From IMG/VR virus record IMGVR_UViG_3300009130_000087, positions 1 through 33,275 of that record: a stretch of 33,275 nucleotides of DNA, one strand, 5' to 3'. The position numbers and the translations under genes are program-made. The notes under the pieces are model-generated. The model saw nothing but the letters and a program-made list of their open reading frames with translations, was not told the origin of the DNA and did no database searches. Of this stretch, positions 7,483 through 15,126 are shown in pieces. This DNA is from a virus. The stretch's first letter is position 1, and the number at the start of each line of letters is the position of its first letter.

Positions 7483-8908
7483 TTATACTTTTGATGTACA
7501 AAAACTTTATTTAGAAATGATGCTGGCAGATGCAGAATCATTTGCTAGAGCACAAAATATTTTTACTCCAAAAAGTTTTGACAGAAAACTACAACCTATT
7601 GCAAAATTTATTAAAGATTATGTTGACGAATATAAAGTTATGCCAGAGGTTGATCAGGTTAATGCAAAATTTGATATTAAATTAAAAACAGCAAAAGATT
7701 TAGATCCATCACATTTTAATTGGTTGTTGGACGAATTTGAAACGTTTTCCAGACACAAGGCACTTGAAGGTGCAATATTACAATCTGCAGACTTGCTTGA
7801 AAAGGGAGACTATGGTCCAGTAGAGGACATGGTTAAAGAAGCAGTAAACGTTGGGTTGACTCGTGATCTAGGTACAGACTACTTTGACGATCCAAAAGGT
7901 AGACTAGAGTTCTTAAAGAGCTCACACGGACAAGTCAGTACAGGTTGGCCATCGATAGATAAAAAACTGTTTGGTGGTTTTAATAAGGGAGAACTAAACA
8001 TTTTTGCAGGCGGATCAGGTGCAGGTAAAAGTTTGTTTTTGCAAAACCTAGCAGTAAATTGGTCACTGGCTGGCTTGAACGTAGCATACATATCTTTTGA
8101 ATTATCAGAGGCATTAGCGGCAATGAGAATAGATGCAATGACAACTAACATACCAACAAGACAAGTTATGAAACAAATGGCAGATGTTGAAATGAAAGTA
8201 AAAATGCTTAAGAAAAAAGCAGGTAATTTACAACTAAAATATCTTCCTGCAAGTTCAACTATAACCGATGTTAAATCTTATATCAAAGAACTAGAACTTA
8301 AAAACAAAAAGAAAATTGATGCAGTACTAATTGACTATTTAGATTTAATGATGCCAAAAAGTAAAAAAGTATCTCCAAGTGATTTGTTTGTTAAAGACAA
8401 ATACGTATCAGAAGAACTAAGAAACTTTGCAGTAGAGAAACAATGTATATTAGCAACAGCATCACAATTAAACAGAGCAAGTGTTGAGGAAATAGAATTT
8501 GATCATTCTCATATAGCAGGTGGTTTATCTAAAGTACAAACAGCAGATAACGTAATAGGTATCTTTACAAGTAGGGCCATGAGAGAGCGTGGAAGATATC
8601 AAATACAATTCATGAAAACTAGGTCAAGTTCTGGTGTTGGACACAAGGTTGATTTAGAATTTGACGTTGATACATTAAGGATTAAAAACTTAGAAGATGA
8701 CGAGGGTAAAGAACAGTTTAGCTATAAAACATCAGCAGTATACGATACACTCAAACAAAAATCAAAGATAAGCACCGATAAAACAGATGCACAATCAAGA
8801 GTACCAGATCCTACAAAAGGTGTAACTGTGGGCAAGGTTAAAGCAGAAGTTGAAGGTACAAAACTAAGAAAACTGCTTAACGAACTACATTCAGACGAAG
8901 AACAATAA
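7475..8908 (+). CDS. 41: Replicative DNA helicase, DnaB/gp41 family
   Basis: A 477-residue RecA-fold hexameric helicase that unwinds the fork 5' to 3' and partners the primase encoded just upstream. Visible motifs are Walker A GGSGAGKS near residue 180, the helicase motif YISFELSEALAAMRID near 205, Walker B AVLIDYLDLM near 284 and TASQLNR (sensor) near 327, followed by a RIKNL strand. The 150 N-terminal residues form the helical domain used for primase contact. The last 60 residues are low-complexity Lys/Asp/Ser, possibly a flexible tail that docks other replisome proteins. The start lies in the 3' end of the primase gene. Confidence 0.88.
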   Translation: MANYTFDVQKLYLEMMLADAESFARAQNIFTPKSFDRKLQPIAKFIKDYVDEYKVMPEVDQVNAKFDIKLKTAKDLDPSHFNWLLDEFETFSRHKALEGAILQSADLLEKGDYGPVEDMVKEAVNVGLTRDLGTDYFDDPKGRLEFLKSSHGQVSTGWPSIDKKLFGGFNKGELNIFAGGSGAGKSLFLQNLAVNWSLAGLNVAYISFELSEALAAMRIDAMTTNIPTRQVMKQMADVEMKVKMLKKKAGNLQLKYLPASSTITDVKSYIKELELKNKKKIDAVLIDYLDLMMPKSKKVSPSDLFVKDKYVSEELRNFAVEKQCILATASQLNRASVEEIEFDHSHIAGGLSKVQTADNVIGIFTSRAMRERGRYQIQFMKTRSSSGVGHKVDLEFDVDTLRIKNLEDDEGKEQFSYKTSAVYDTLKQKSKISTDKTDAQSRVPDPTKGVTVGKVKAEVEGTKLRKLLNELHSDEEQ

Positions 8909-8941
8909 GCTATTATACACGTATATAATAGGTTATATTTG

Positions 8942-8979
8942 ACTAAATATTCACTAGTACCATACACGATTGGTAAATA
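8942..8979 (+). promoter_or_regulatory. Promoter region of the DctP-like gene
   Basis: Two late-promoter-like boxes, ACTAAATA at 8942-8949 and GGTAAATA at 8972-8979, lie in the 100-nt gap before ATG 9011. A Shine-Dalgarno TAGGAG at 8995-9000 follows. A sigma70-like TATAAT at 8924-8929 is also present without a good -35. The gap marks a new transcription unit after the replication genes. Confidence 0.45.
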
Positions 8980-9010
8980 CATACAAATTGCAATTAGGAG
9001 TAAATGTAAA

Positions 9011-9931
9011 ATGAAAAAATTAACATGGTTGATTATTAAATCAAACAAACAAGGTTACGGTCCTTGCCCTTTAAAGCAAGTTATTAGACCGGCTCAAGCA
9101 TTCAAAAAATTAATAGAAAAAGAAACAAACGGAAGTGTTGAAGTTGAACTTTTAACTTCTTCTCAGTATGAAGCCAAACACGGAACATACCTTAAAAAAG
9201 TAGGTGATGTTCTAAAAGCATTACAAAACGACGAAATACAAATGACTCAAGTAGAAGTATATGAATTGGGTGAAATGGATAATAATTTCTATGTATTTGA
9301 TATGCCGTGGATGTTCAAATCACACAATCACGCTTCAAAAGTTTTAGATGGAAAAATTGGTTATGCAATGAACCAAAGATTGAAAAAACACTACAACATT
9401 AAAGGTCTAGCTTACACATACTCCGGTGGATATAGATCAATTGGTGGATTTAAAACAATTCCAACATTAGAAGATTTAGCAGGAAAAAATATTCTTATTA
9501 ACGGTAACCCTGTTACTAAAGATTATATGGAATCGTTAGGTGTAAAAACTACTAGAGCTAAAAACGACGATGGCATTGATGGTAGAGATACAACTTACAT
9601 ACGTTTCCCTGAAGCAACTAACTTCTTAAAAACTAATCACTCTTTATTCTTAACTGACGTTTTGGTAAATTCAAAATTTTGGGATTCACTAACAGAAAAA
9701 GAACAAGATGCATTTAACAAGGTTGCAAAAGAAGTAGCAGTACTTGAAAGAGGTTGGACAACTGAAGATGCTAAAAAATTCGAAGAAACAGCAGAAGAAA
9801 ACGGCTGTGAAATAGTTGAGATGTCAAAAGATGATCAACTAGCTATGCAAGAAAAAGCTAAAGAATTATATAAAAAATGGGAATCAAAATGGTTTCCTGG
9901 TTTAACTTCAGGTATAGAAAAATTACAATAA
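9011..9931 (+). CDS. DctP-type solute-binding protein without signal peptide
   Basis: A 306-residue member of the TRAP-transporter DctP substrate-binding family, normally a periplasmic receptor for carboxylates. Family features are the first strand followed by a helix (AFKKLIEKETNGSVEVEL), the MFKSHNHASKVLDG block, and the central hinge SGGYRSIGGFKTIPTLEDLAGKN. Start at ATG 9011 chosen for TAGGAG at 8995-9000; the longer frame to 8939 is shared with promoter sequence. The N-terminus (KKLTWLIIKSNKQGYG) enters the first beta strand directly, so there is no signal peptide and the product should remain in the cytoplasm unless released by lysis. No TRAP membrane subunits are nearby. Own promoter and terminator. 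Confidence 0.8.
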   Translation: MKKLTWLIIKSNKQGYGPCPLKQVIRPAQAFKKLIEKETNGSVEVELLTSSQYEAKHGTYLKKVGDVLKALQNDEIQMTQVEVYELGEMDNNFYVFDMPWMFKSHNHASKVLDGKIGYAMNQRLKKHYNIKGLAYTYSGGYRSIGGFKTIPTLEDLAGKNILINGNPVTKDYMESLGVKTTRAKNDDGIDGRDTTYIRFPEATNFLKTNHSLFLTDVLVNSKFWDSLTEKEQDAFNKVAKEVAVLERGWTTEDAKKFEETAEENGCEIVEMSKDDQLAMQEKAKELYKKWESKWFPGLTSGIEKLQ

Positions 9932-9948
9932 TTTTAAATTAACAATCT

Positions 9949-9974
9949 AAGGCGGCTTTATGTCGCCTTTTTTT
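9949..9974 (+). terminator. Rho-independent terminator after the DctP-like gene
   Basis: AAGGCG (9949-9954) pairs with CGCCTT (9964-9969) across a 9-nt loop and the second arm runs into seven T residues to 9974. It follows the stop of the DctP-like gene by 17 nt and isolates that gene from the accessory island. Confidence 0.85.
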
Positions 9975-9993
9975 GTGGCGGTGGTAAACTTAC

Positions 9994-10001
9994 TTTAAAT
10001 A
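9994..10001 (+). promoter_or_regulatory. Late-promoter-like box 5 nt before a start codon
   Basis: TTTAAATA ends 5 nt before ATG 10007, just after the terminator, with no Shine-Dalgarno in the gap. With T4 late-promoter geometry (box at -13 to -6) transcription would begin on the A of the ATG. Confidence 0.45.
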
Positions 10002-10006
10002 TCCAT

Positions 10007-10645
10007 ATGCAATTACAAAAATTATGGTCAGGGTTTACCAACGAACAGTATAATTATATTACCAATATTATTAAAAATAGTGATGCCAAAAGTATTTGCG
10101 AACTTGGCACGTTTGTTGGAACCACAGCAAAACATATTTGGGAACATATAAAAAATTCTAATAAAAAACTATACCTTGTAGATAATTATTTGTTTTTACC
10201 TGAGAATAAAAGACAAAAATTTTTTGATGCTGTCAAACATTCTATCGATTCCGACACAACAAATATTATTACTGTATTAGAAAACAGTCACACATATCGT
10301 TGGACTCAACACAATTTTATTATATTTGGTCACCACGATGCTGACCATATGGTGCCGGACCTAAACACACTAATGAATAGTGATGTAGACTATGCAATAA
10401 TAGGTGACGGGACTCCTAAATGTTTCCAAAGAACAAAAGCTGTGTATGAACTAATAGCAAATTTATCTGGTAAGGGATTGTGTCCACAATATTATCTCAA
10501 CGGATTAATTGTGTTAGGAAGAAAACAATTAGAATGCACACTACCTACTAAAGAAGATTTTTTATTTGGACACAAAATAAAATATATGCCTAAACCTAAA
10601 GGCAATTATCTAAAGGCAATTGATGAACTTAAAAGAATATATTAA
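10007..10645 (+). CDS. Class I SAM-dependent methyltransferase-like protein
   Basis: A 212-residue protein whose N-terminal half resembles a Rossmann SAM methyltransferase: motif I ICELGTFVGTTAKHIWEHI at residues 30-48, then KLYLVDNY where the acidic residue normally binds the SAM ribose, and FIIFGHHDADHM later. This matches the Methyltransf_24-like type often found in sugar or antibiotic gene clusters. The substrate is unknown; its place at the head of the accessory island suggests O- or N-methylation of the island's product. Next gene overlaps by 23 nt. No Shine-Dalgarno; see the box immediately upstream. Confidence 0.65.
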   Translation: MQLQKLWSGFTNEQYNYITNIIKNSDAKSICELGTFVGTTAKHIWEHIKNSNKKLYLVDNYLFLPENKRQKFFDAVKHSIDSDTTNIITVLENSHTYRWTQHNFIIFGHHDADHMVPDLNTLMNSDVDYAIIGDGTPKCFQRTKAVYELIANLSGKGLCPQYYLNGLIVLGRKQLECTLPTKEDFLFGHKIKYMPKPKGNYLKAIDELKRIY

Positions 10646-11177
10646 TTGGACAAAAACTATAAACGATTATAAAACTGCACCAAATGTTGCAGATACTAAT
10701 GCTTGGGGTTTTGAACGACATGGAAGAGTAATAGTTCCAGAAATACAAATAAAAAATGCTAAAGAAGGCGATGAAGGCTATTGGCATTTTAGAAACGATA
10801 CGTTGAATGAATGGGCTAGGAAAATTTGGTCTAACTTACAATGTGTAGAAGCAAAAATACAAATACAAAAACCAAATCAAATATGTCATCCGCATTTAGA
10901 TTTCCTAGGAGAATATTTAGAAAAAATATCTAAATTACATCCTAATATATTAGAACTAGAACATTCATTAGACAAGCCAGCAATAGATGTATGGCGTATG
11001 TTTGTTGCTATAGATGATCATATTCCCGGACAAATATTTTCTATTAATAACAAAGAGTGGATATGGAGGGCAGGTGACTGTATTAGATTAAACAACTGGC
11101 GGGCTCTGCACTGGACAAAAAATACAAGTAAAGTTGATCGAGCAATAATTAAAATCACAGGAATTAATTTAAATTAA
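10623..11177 (+). CDS. Putative 2-oxoglutarate/Fe(II) oxygenase
   Basis: A 184-residue protein with the facial-triad pattern of non-haem iron oxygenases: His-x-Asp in CHPHLDFLGE near residue 95, distal His in ALHWTKN near residue 162 and the 2OG-binding Arg in DRAIIKITG 9 residues on. The MFVAIDDHIPGQIF and IWRAGDCIRLNNW strands match the double-stranded beta helix. Such enzymes hydroxylate amino-acid side chains, nucleosides or sugars. ATG 10623 chosen because AAAGG at 10612-10616 lies 6 nt upstream; TTG 10620 is the alternative. It overlaps the methyltransferase gene and is followed 3 nt later by asnB. Confidence 0.7.
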   Translation: MNLKEYINWTKTINDYKTAPNVADTNAWGFERHGRVIVPEIQIKNAKEGDEGYWHFRNDTLNEWARKIWSNLQCVEAKIQIQKPNQICHPHLDFLGEYLEKISKLHPNILELEHSLDKPAIDVWRMFVAIDDHIPGQIFSINNKEWIWRAGDCIRLNNWRALHWTKNTSKVDRAIIKITGINLN

Positions 11178-11180
11178 AAT

Positions 11181-12818
11181 ATGTGTGGAATATACGGTAT
11201 AACTGCTAAAGATTCTAAATTTATAAATCAATGCATTGATAAATGTAGCTATCGCGGACCTGACGGGCGAGGTGTTTGGGGTGATGACACTATTACGTTA
11301 GGACATAATCTTTTAAGTATGATGGCTGACCCGAGTGTGTCTAAACAACCATGGATAACTCCTAAAGGAAACATACTTGTATACAACGGAGAAATTTTTA
11401 ATTACTATAAACTTAAAACAAAATACAAACAATTTATAGACACCACAGGCTGTGATACTGAGCTTCTTGCTTGGGGGTTAGATAACTTTGGATTAGAGTT
11501 TCTTAAAGAAATAGACAGCCAACACGCATTTGCTTATTATAATGTTAACAATAATATTTTAACTTTAAGTAGAGATCATGTTGGTATTAAACCTTTGTAT
11601 TATTGCGAAACTGCAGAAGGATTAATTTTTGGTTCTGAAGTTAAAATTTTTGAAGACAAAGTTTTGTTTGACGTGGATTGGACTGCATTATCTTGCTATG
11701 CGTATACTGGTGTAAATGCATTATCTCAAACTTATTATAAAAGAATTAAACGCCTTCTTCCTGGTGAAGTGATTGAGTATCATTGTAAAAATAAAACTTT
11801 TACAAAAATTAAAAATTTTTTTAAACCAACTCATACTAAAGAATTTGACGTAAATGAATATAGAAGTATGGTAAAAGAAGTTGTATTGGATAGCACTGTG
11901 GGTATAAGAAAAATAGGAGTCCCATTAAGTGGTGGGTTAGACTCAACTATAATTGCTTATGAACTTAAACAGATTAATAAATCTGTTGATACATTTTCTT
12001 GTAAGATGGCTTTAACATCTGATAAACTTGATGAGGATTATCGACTAGCACAAATTTTAAATGAAAAATGTAATTTTAATTTTACTGATGTAGATATAAA
12101 TCCAAAAACAATTATTACAGATTGGAATACATCAGTTAAAATAAATGAGGATCCTTATATGAGTGAAGACTTGCCTATGGCTTATCGATTAAATCAAATC
12201 ATGGGCCAAAAAGAAATTGTTGCAGTAGTGTTTGGTGGGTTGGGTGACGAAACAATGGCAGGATATAATTTTTACAAACGTGTTAAATTCGCTTTAGATA
12301 AAGTTACAAATAAAAAAGATATGTTTAATATTTGGTTGAATAGGGTTCCTCAAATATTTAAACATTCAAAGCTATTGCCAAAAAGCAACATAATAGATAT
12401 TCTAAACGCCGAGTATGATAATATATTTTTTGACAAAAATGATATTTTAAATTCGTTTATGCTTTTTGAATGTTTAGCTTTAGCTCCTGGTCGATTTTTT
12501 GAAAGAAATGATAAATTTGCAATGAATTTTTCTATGGAAGGACGCTATCCGTTTGCTTCAAAAAAATATATGGAATATGCTTTTAGTATTCCTTCTAAAA
12601 CAAAAAATATCGGACAAACAAAGTCTTTAGTGCGATTAGCATATAAAAATATTCTACCCGAGGAAATTATTAACTCTCCAAAAAGAGGCTGGGATATTCC
12701 AAAAATGGAGTGGATAGAATACAATAAGGCTTATAAAAGTTTTAATAATCGTTTTAAACAACACCCAAATATAGAAAGTTGGTTTAACGTTAACAATCTA
12801 CAAGGAGTTGAATTTTGA
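11181..12818 (+). CDS. asnB: Glutamine-hydrolysing asparagine synthetase
   Basis: A complete 545-residue class II asparagine synthetase: glutamine + aspartate + ATP give asparagine, glutamate and AMP. The N-terminal glutaminase has Cys2 as nucleophile (MCGIYGI), YRGPDGRG at 24-31, YNGEIFNY at 68-75 and CDTELL at 91-96. The synthetase domain has the PP-loop LSGGLDST at 249-256 and GGLGDETMAGY later. All catalytic elements look intact, so it should be active. Homologues in clusters often amidate a sugar acid, peptide or other carboxylate rather than free aspartate. It is paired with a degenerate copy directly downstream, overlapping by 4 nt. Confidence 0.9.
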   Translation: MCGIYGITAKDSKFINQCIDKCSYRGPDGRGVWGDDTITLGHNLLSMMADPSVSKQPWITPKGNILVYNGEIFNYYKLKTKYKQFIDTTGCDTELLAWGLDNFGLEFLKEIDSQHAFAYYNVNNNILTLSRDHVGIKPLYYCETAEGLIFGSEVKIFEDKVLFDVDWTALSCYAYTGVNALSQTYYKRIKRLLPGEVIEYHCKNKTFTKIKNFFKPTHTKEFDVNEYRSMVKEVVLDSTVGIRKIGVPLSGGLDSTIIAYELKQINKSVDTFSCKMALTSDKLDEDYRLAQILNEKCNFNFTDVDINPKTIITDWNTSVKINEDPYMSEDLPMAYRLNQIMGQKEIVAVVFGGLGDETMAGYNFYKRVKFALDKVTNKKDMFNIWLNRVPQIFKHSKLLPKSNIIDILNAEYDNIFFDKNDILNSFMLFECLALAPGRFFERNDKFAMNFSMEGRYPFASKKYMEYAFSIPSKTKNIGQTKSLVRLAYKNILPEEIINSPKRGWDIPKMEWIEYNKAYKSFNNRFKQHPNIESWFNVNNLQGVEF

Positions 12819-14353
12819 AGTTTTTTATATCTAAAACAAAAAAATTAAAAAACAAATTTGGTGATTGGTATTTTTGGCATGATGAAAAAGTCAAAATACA
12901 AAAAAATTCTGACTATGTAATACTATATCATGGATACACAATCAATGACTCTATTGAGAACTGTCTAAATAATTTTGATCACTTGCAACAACAAGATGGC
13001 AATTTTTTTGCAGTAAAAATTACACAAAGTAATTTAGAAGCAATAACAGATACATTTTGTCAAAATAAAATCTTTTATAGACCAAATGAGGTTACTAACT
13101 CGATTTATTTGTTTCCTTTTACTCCCTCAGATATAGATAAAAAAGAATTGTTAATGAGGGCCGACCATCCAACTATAGAAGAGTGGGGAGAAGATGCAGG
13201 ACCAACTAGTTATCGTGCATATATTTGGCAAAAGTATCCTGAACATAAAAGAATACAAAACAGACTTCATAATCCTGAAACTTGTACTACTATCTTTAAA
13301 GACACATTTCTATTACAACCAGATCATAAACTTATTCATAATGGCAAATTTCAAGTAGTGCGAGTATATAACACACCAAAACAAATACAAACTAGTCTAC
13401 GAAATACTAAAGTTCCTAGCGATAATATTGAAGAAAAAATATACGAAAGAATGAAAAAACACGCAAACGTTATAAGCAAGAACTACACAAACGTTTATAG
13501 TAGTGTAAGTGAAGGAATTGATTCTGTGTTGCAAGATAGTTTCTTTCCATCTGCTACTAGTGTATATTACGATTTTATTCCTAATAATGTTCCAGAACAA
13601 TATAAAAAAATTATTCAATCACAATCTCAAAAAAAATTTAAACACGACTCAATGCCTTTACAACCTTTAAATGAATTTGAAAACGTTGTTTCAACGTCAA
13701 TGAACGATCCAACTTGTTGCTTTTTAGATACTCTTCCTAGTCAATGGCAAATGAAAAAGTACAATGATGCTGATATATTACTATTTGGCCAATGTGCTGA
13801 TCAGATGTTTATGCACACTCCGTGGTTTTACTATGAATTAACTTATTGTAATATTAGACATTTTACTAACGACCCTACAGAAATAGAACAAAAATTTAAC
13901 GAAACATTAGAAAAAGAACAAAACTGTTATGCTGTAAAGGAAAATTTTAGACGTAAAGTAAAATTAACTTATCAAGAAGTTTTTAAAGAACCTGTTGAGA
14001 ACAGTTTATCTGAGACTCATACAAGTTATTCAAACGACAATGCAATACCACGTAAGGCATTGCCTGGACTGTATAATAGAGATATAGCACACGCAATTGA
14101 TAAACCTGTAACTAGCTTATATGCTGATAAAGATCTTTATTTTTTAATCCACTCTTTACCGTTTGATCAAATGCTAGATAATGTAAAAAATATTACTATA
14201 CAAAAAAATATTTTAAAAAATAAATTTAACAAAAACTTTCAAACACCTTACAAAGATGCCGCAAGTTTTTTAACTATACCAATAATAAATTTGTATTATA
14301 AGCACACTGTAAGCTATTGTTTAGCAGATCATTTAAGCGAATTAGAAGCGTAA
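12815..14353 (+). CDS. Degenerate asparagine-synthetase-like protein
   Basis: A 512-residue protein that I read as a divergent AsnB homologue. The N-terminus lacks the catalytic Cys2, so it has no glutaminase, but DGNFFAVKI near 61 and a QPDHKLIHNGKF block near 168 follow the AsnB scaffold. The PP-loop is altered to VSEGIDSV at 231-238 (SGGxDS in active enzymes), and ILLFGQCADQMF near 320 stands where VLFxGxGxDExF is expected. Asp of the loop is kept. Related folds include beta-lactam synthetase and lasso cyclase, which dropped glutaminase activity. Start is TTG 12815, supported by AAGGAG at 12802-12807. Could be a regulator, a partner of AsnB or an ATP-dependent ligase. Confidence 0.65.
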   Translation: MKFFISKTKKLKNKFGDWYFWHDEKVKIQKNSDYVILYHGYTINDSIENCLNNFDHLQQQDGNFFAVKITQSNLEAITDTFCQNKIFYRPNEVTNSIYLFPFTPSDIDKKELLMRADHPTIEEWGEDAGPTSYRAYIWQKYPEHKRIQNRLHNPETCTTIFKDTFLLQPDHKLIHNGKFQVVRVYNTPKQIQTSLRNTKVPSDNIEEKIYERMKKHANVISKNYTNVYSSVSEGIDSVLQDSFFPSATSVYYDFIPNNVPEQYKKIIQSQSQKKFKHDSMPLQPLNEFENVVSTSMNDPTCCFLDTLPSQWQMKKYNDADILLFGQCADQMFMHTPWFYYELTYCNIRHFTNDPTEIEQKFNETLEKEQNCYAVKENFRRKVKLTYQEVFKEPVENSLSETHTSYSNDNAIPRKALPGLYNRDIAHAIDKPVTSLYADKDLYFLIHSLPFDQMLDNVKNITIQKNILKNKFNKNFQTPYKDAASFLTIPIINLYYKHTVSYCLADHLSELEA

Positions 14354-14408
14354 AATTTTTATTATGCGTTTTTTATTTTTTTATGCGTAAGCATAAGTTT
14401 GCGTAAAA
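14348..14408. repeat. Short repeat cluster in a convergent gap
   Basis: GCGTAAAA occurs at 14348-14355 and 14401-14408, and TTATGCGT at 14362-14369 and 14381-14388. The second TTATGC is followed by GTAA and GCATAA, giving a 6-bp hairpin at 14381-14396. Two T-runs lie between. It sits between the degenerate AsnB-like gene and a convergent gene. Possibly a bidirectional terminator of unusual form or a protein-binding site; neither strand gives a classic hairpin followed by T-run. Confidence 0.5.
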
Positions 14409-14450
14409 CGGATGCCTTGACCTTTTATAATCAAAGCACCCTGTTATAAG

Positions 14451-14786
14451 TTAAAATTTAAATTTTAAGCCGACGGTTGATTCTTGATGTTTTAAATTAA
14501 CATCAAAATCATTATTAATGTATAAATTAACTCCGCTATCCTCAAATAGTGGCTTTTTCAAATCAAATTCGAAACCATTAAATGTTGAATTTAAATCGTC
14601 GTCAACTTTATAATTAATGCCGGTTGTAGATTTAAACCCTAACATATTAAACGTAGTATCTAAATACATAGCATTTGTTTCTGCCTGTGCTTTACGTTCT
14701 ACGCCAAACACAAAGTCTACGTTATCGTCCGCTAGTGCAGGTATTGTAAACATAACCACACCTAGAGCAATTAATATTCTCTTCAT
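14451..14786 (-). CDS. Small secreted or outer-membrane beta-strand protein
   Basis: A 111-residue protein with a signal peptide (MKRILIALGVVMFTIPALA, probable cleavage before DD). The mature part has alternating polar/hydrophobic strands (FEFDLKKPL, VNLYINNDFDVNL) and ends STVGLKFKF with a C-terminal Phe, a feature of outer-membrane beta-barrel proteins. At about 92 mature residues it could form only part of a barrel or assemble as oligomer. Shine-Dalgarno AAGGAAGG lies 9 nt before the ATG. It may alter the host envelope during infection, for example to block superinfection; that is inferred. Confidence 0.7.
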   Translation of the reverse strand: MKRILIALGVVMFTIPALADDNVDFVFGVERKAQAETNAMYLDTTFNMLGFKSTTGINYKVDDDLNSTFNGFEFDLKKPLFEDSGVNLYINNDFDVNLKHQESTVGLKFKF

Positions 14787-14928
14787 ATTATTTTGCCTTC
14801 CTTATCCCAATTTATTGATTATGTCTTAAATTGCTCGAACATCTTTAAGACACTCATATTTAGGTTTAAAAAAAATTTAATTATTCGTTTCTGAGTCATA
14901 ATTACGAGTAGATTATGAGGATACCAAT

Positions 14929-15126
14929 ATGGGAATACATCACACATATAAAGCCCAAAGAGGCGAACGAGCGGCTAAAAAACAAGCCAAACAAATGGAA
15001 CGACAAGCCCGTTCTCGTAATCGAAAAATCCTAAGACAGCAACAAGAAAAAGAAGGCACATTTTCCGTACCAGTAAATACTTGCATAACAATGGATATGC
15101 TTACTGATCCTAAGTTGCGAAAATGA
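14929..15126 (+). CDS. Small basic protein coupled to a radical SAM gene
   Basis: A 65-residue protein, strongly basic in residues 8-42 (Lys/Arg/Gln helix such as RAAKKQAKQMERQARSRNRK), with a less charged tail containing VPVNTCITMDML. GAGG at 14917-14920 precedes the ATG by 8 nt, and the stop overlaps the start of the radical SAM gene (ATGA). By composition it should bind nucleic acid. By position it could be a peptide substrate of the following radical SAM enzyme, but it lacks a recognised leader and its tail has only one Cys. Confidence 0.65.
   Translation: MGIHHTYKAQRGERAAKKQAKQMERQARSRNRKILRQQQEKEGTFSVPVNTCITMDMLTDPKLRK

Noticed and set aside
8939-9010. N-terminal extension of the DctP-like protein from 8939
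   Set aside because: The added residues are not a signal peptide, the start is TTG, and the stretch overlaps promoter boxes and the Shine-Dalgarno that serves ATG 9011.
14381-14396. Hairpin TTATGC-GTAA-GCATAA as a rho-independent terminator
   Set aside because: It is followed by GTTT on the plus strand and by A-rich sequence on the minus strand, so no T-run follows the stem; kept only as part of a repeat cluster.
14929-15126. Definite RiPP precursor peptide
   Set aside because: No leader, no Gly-Gly or Cys/Ser-rich core and a strongly basic composition; kept only as a hypothesis.
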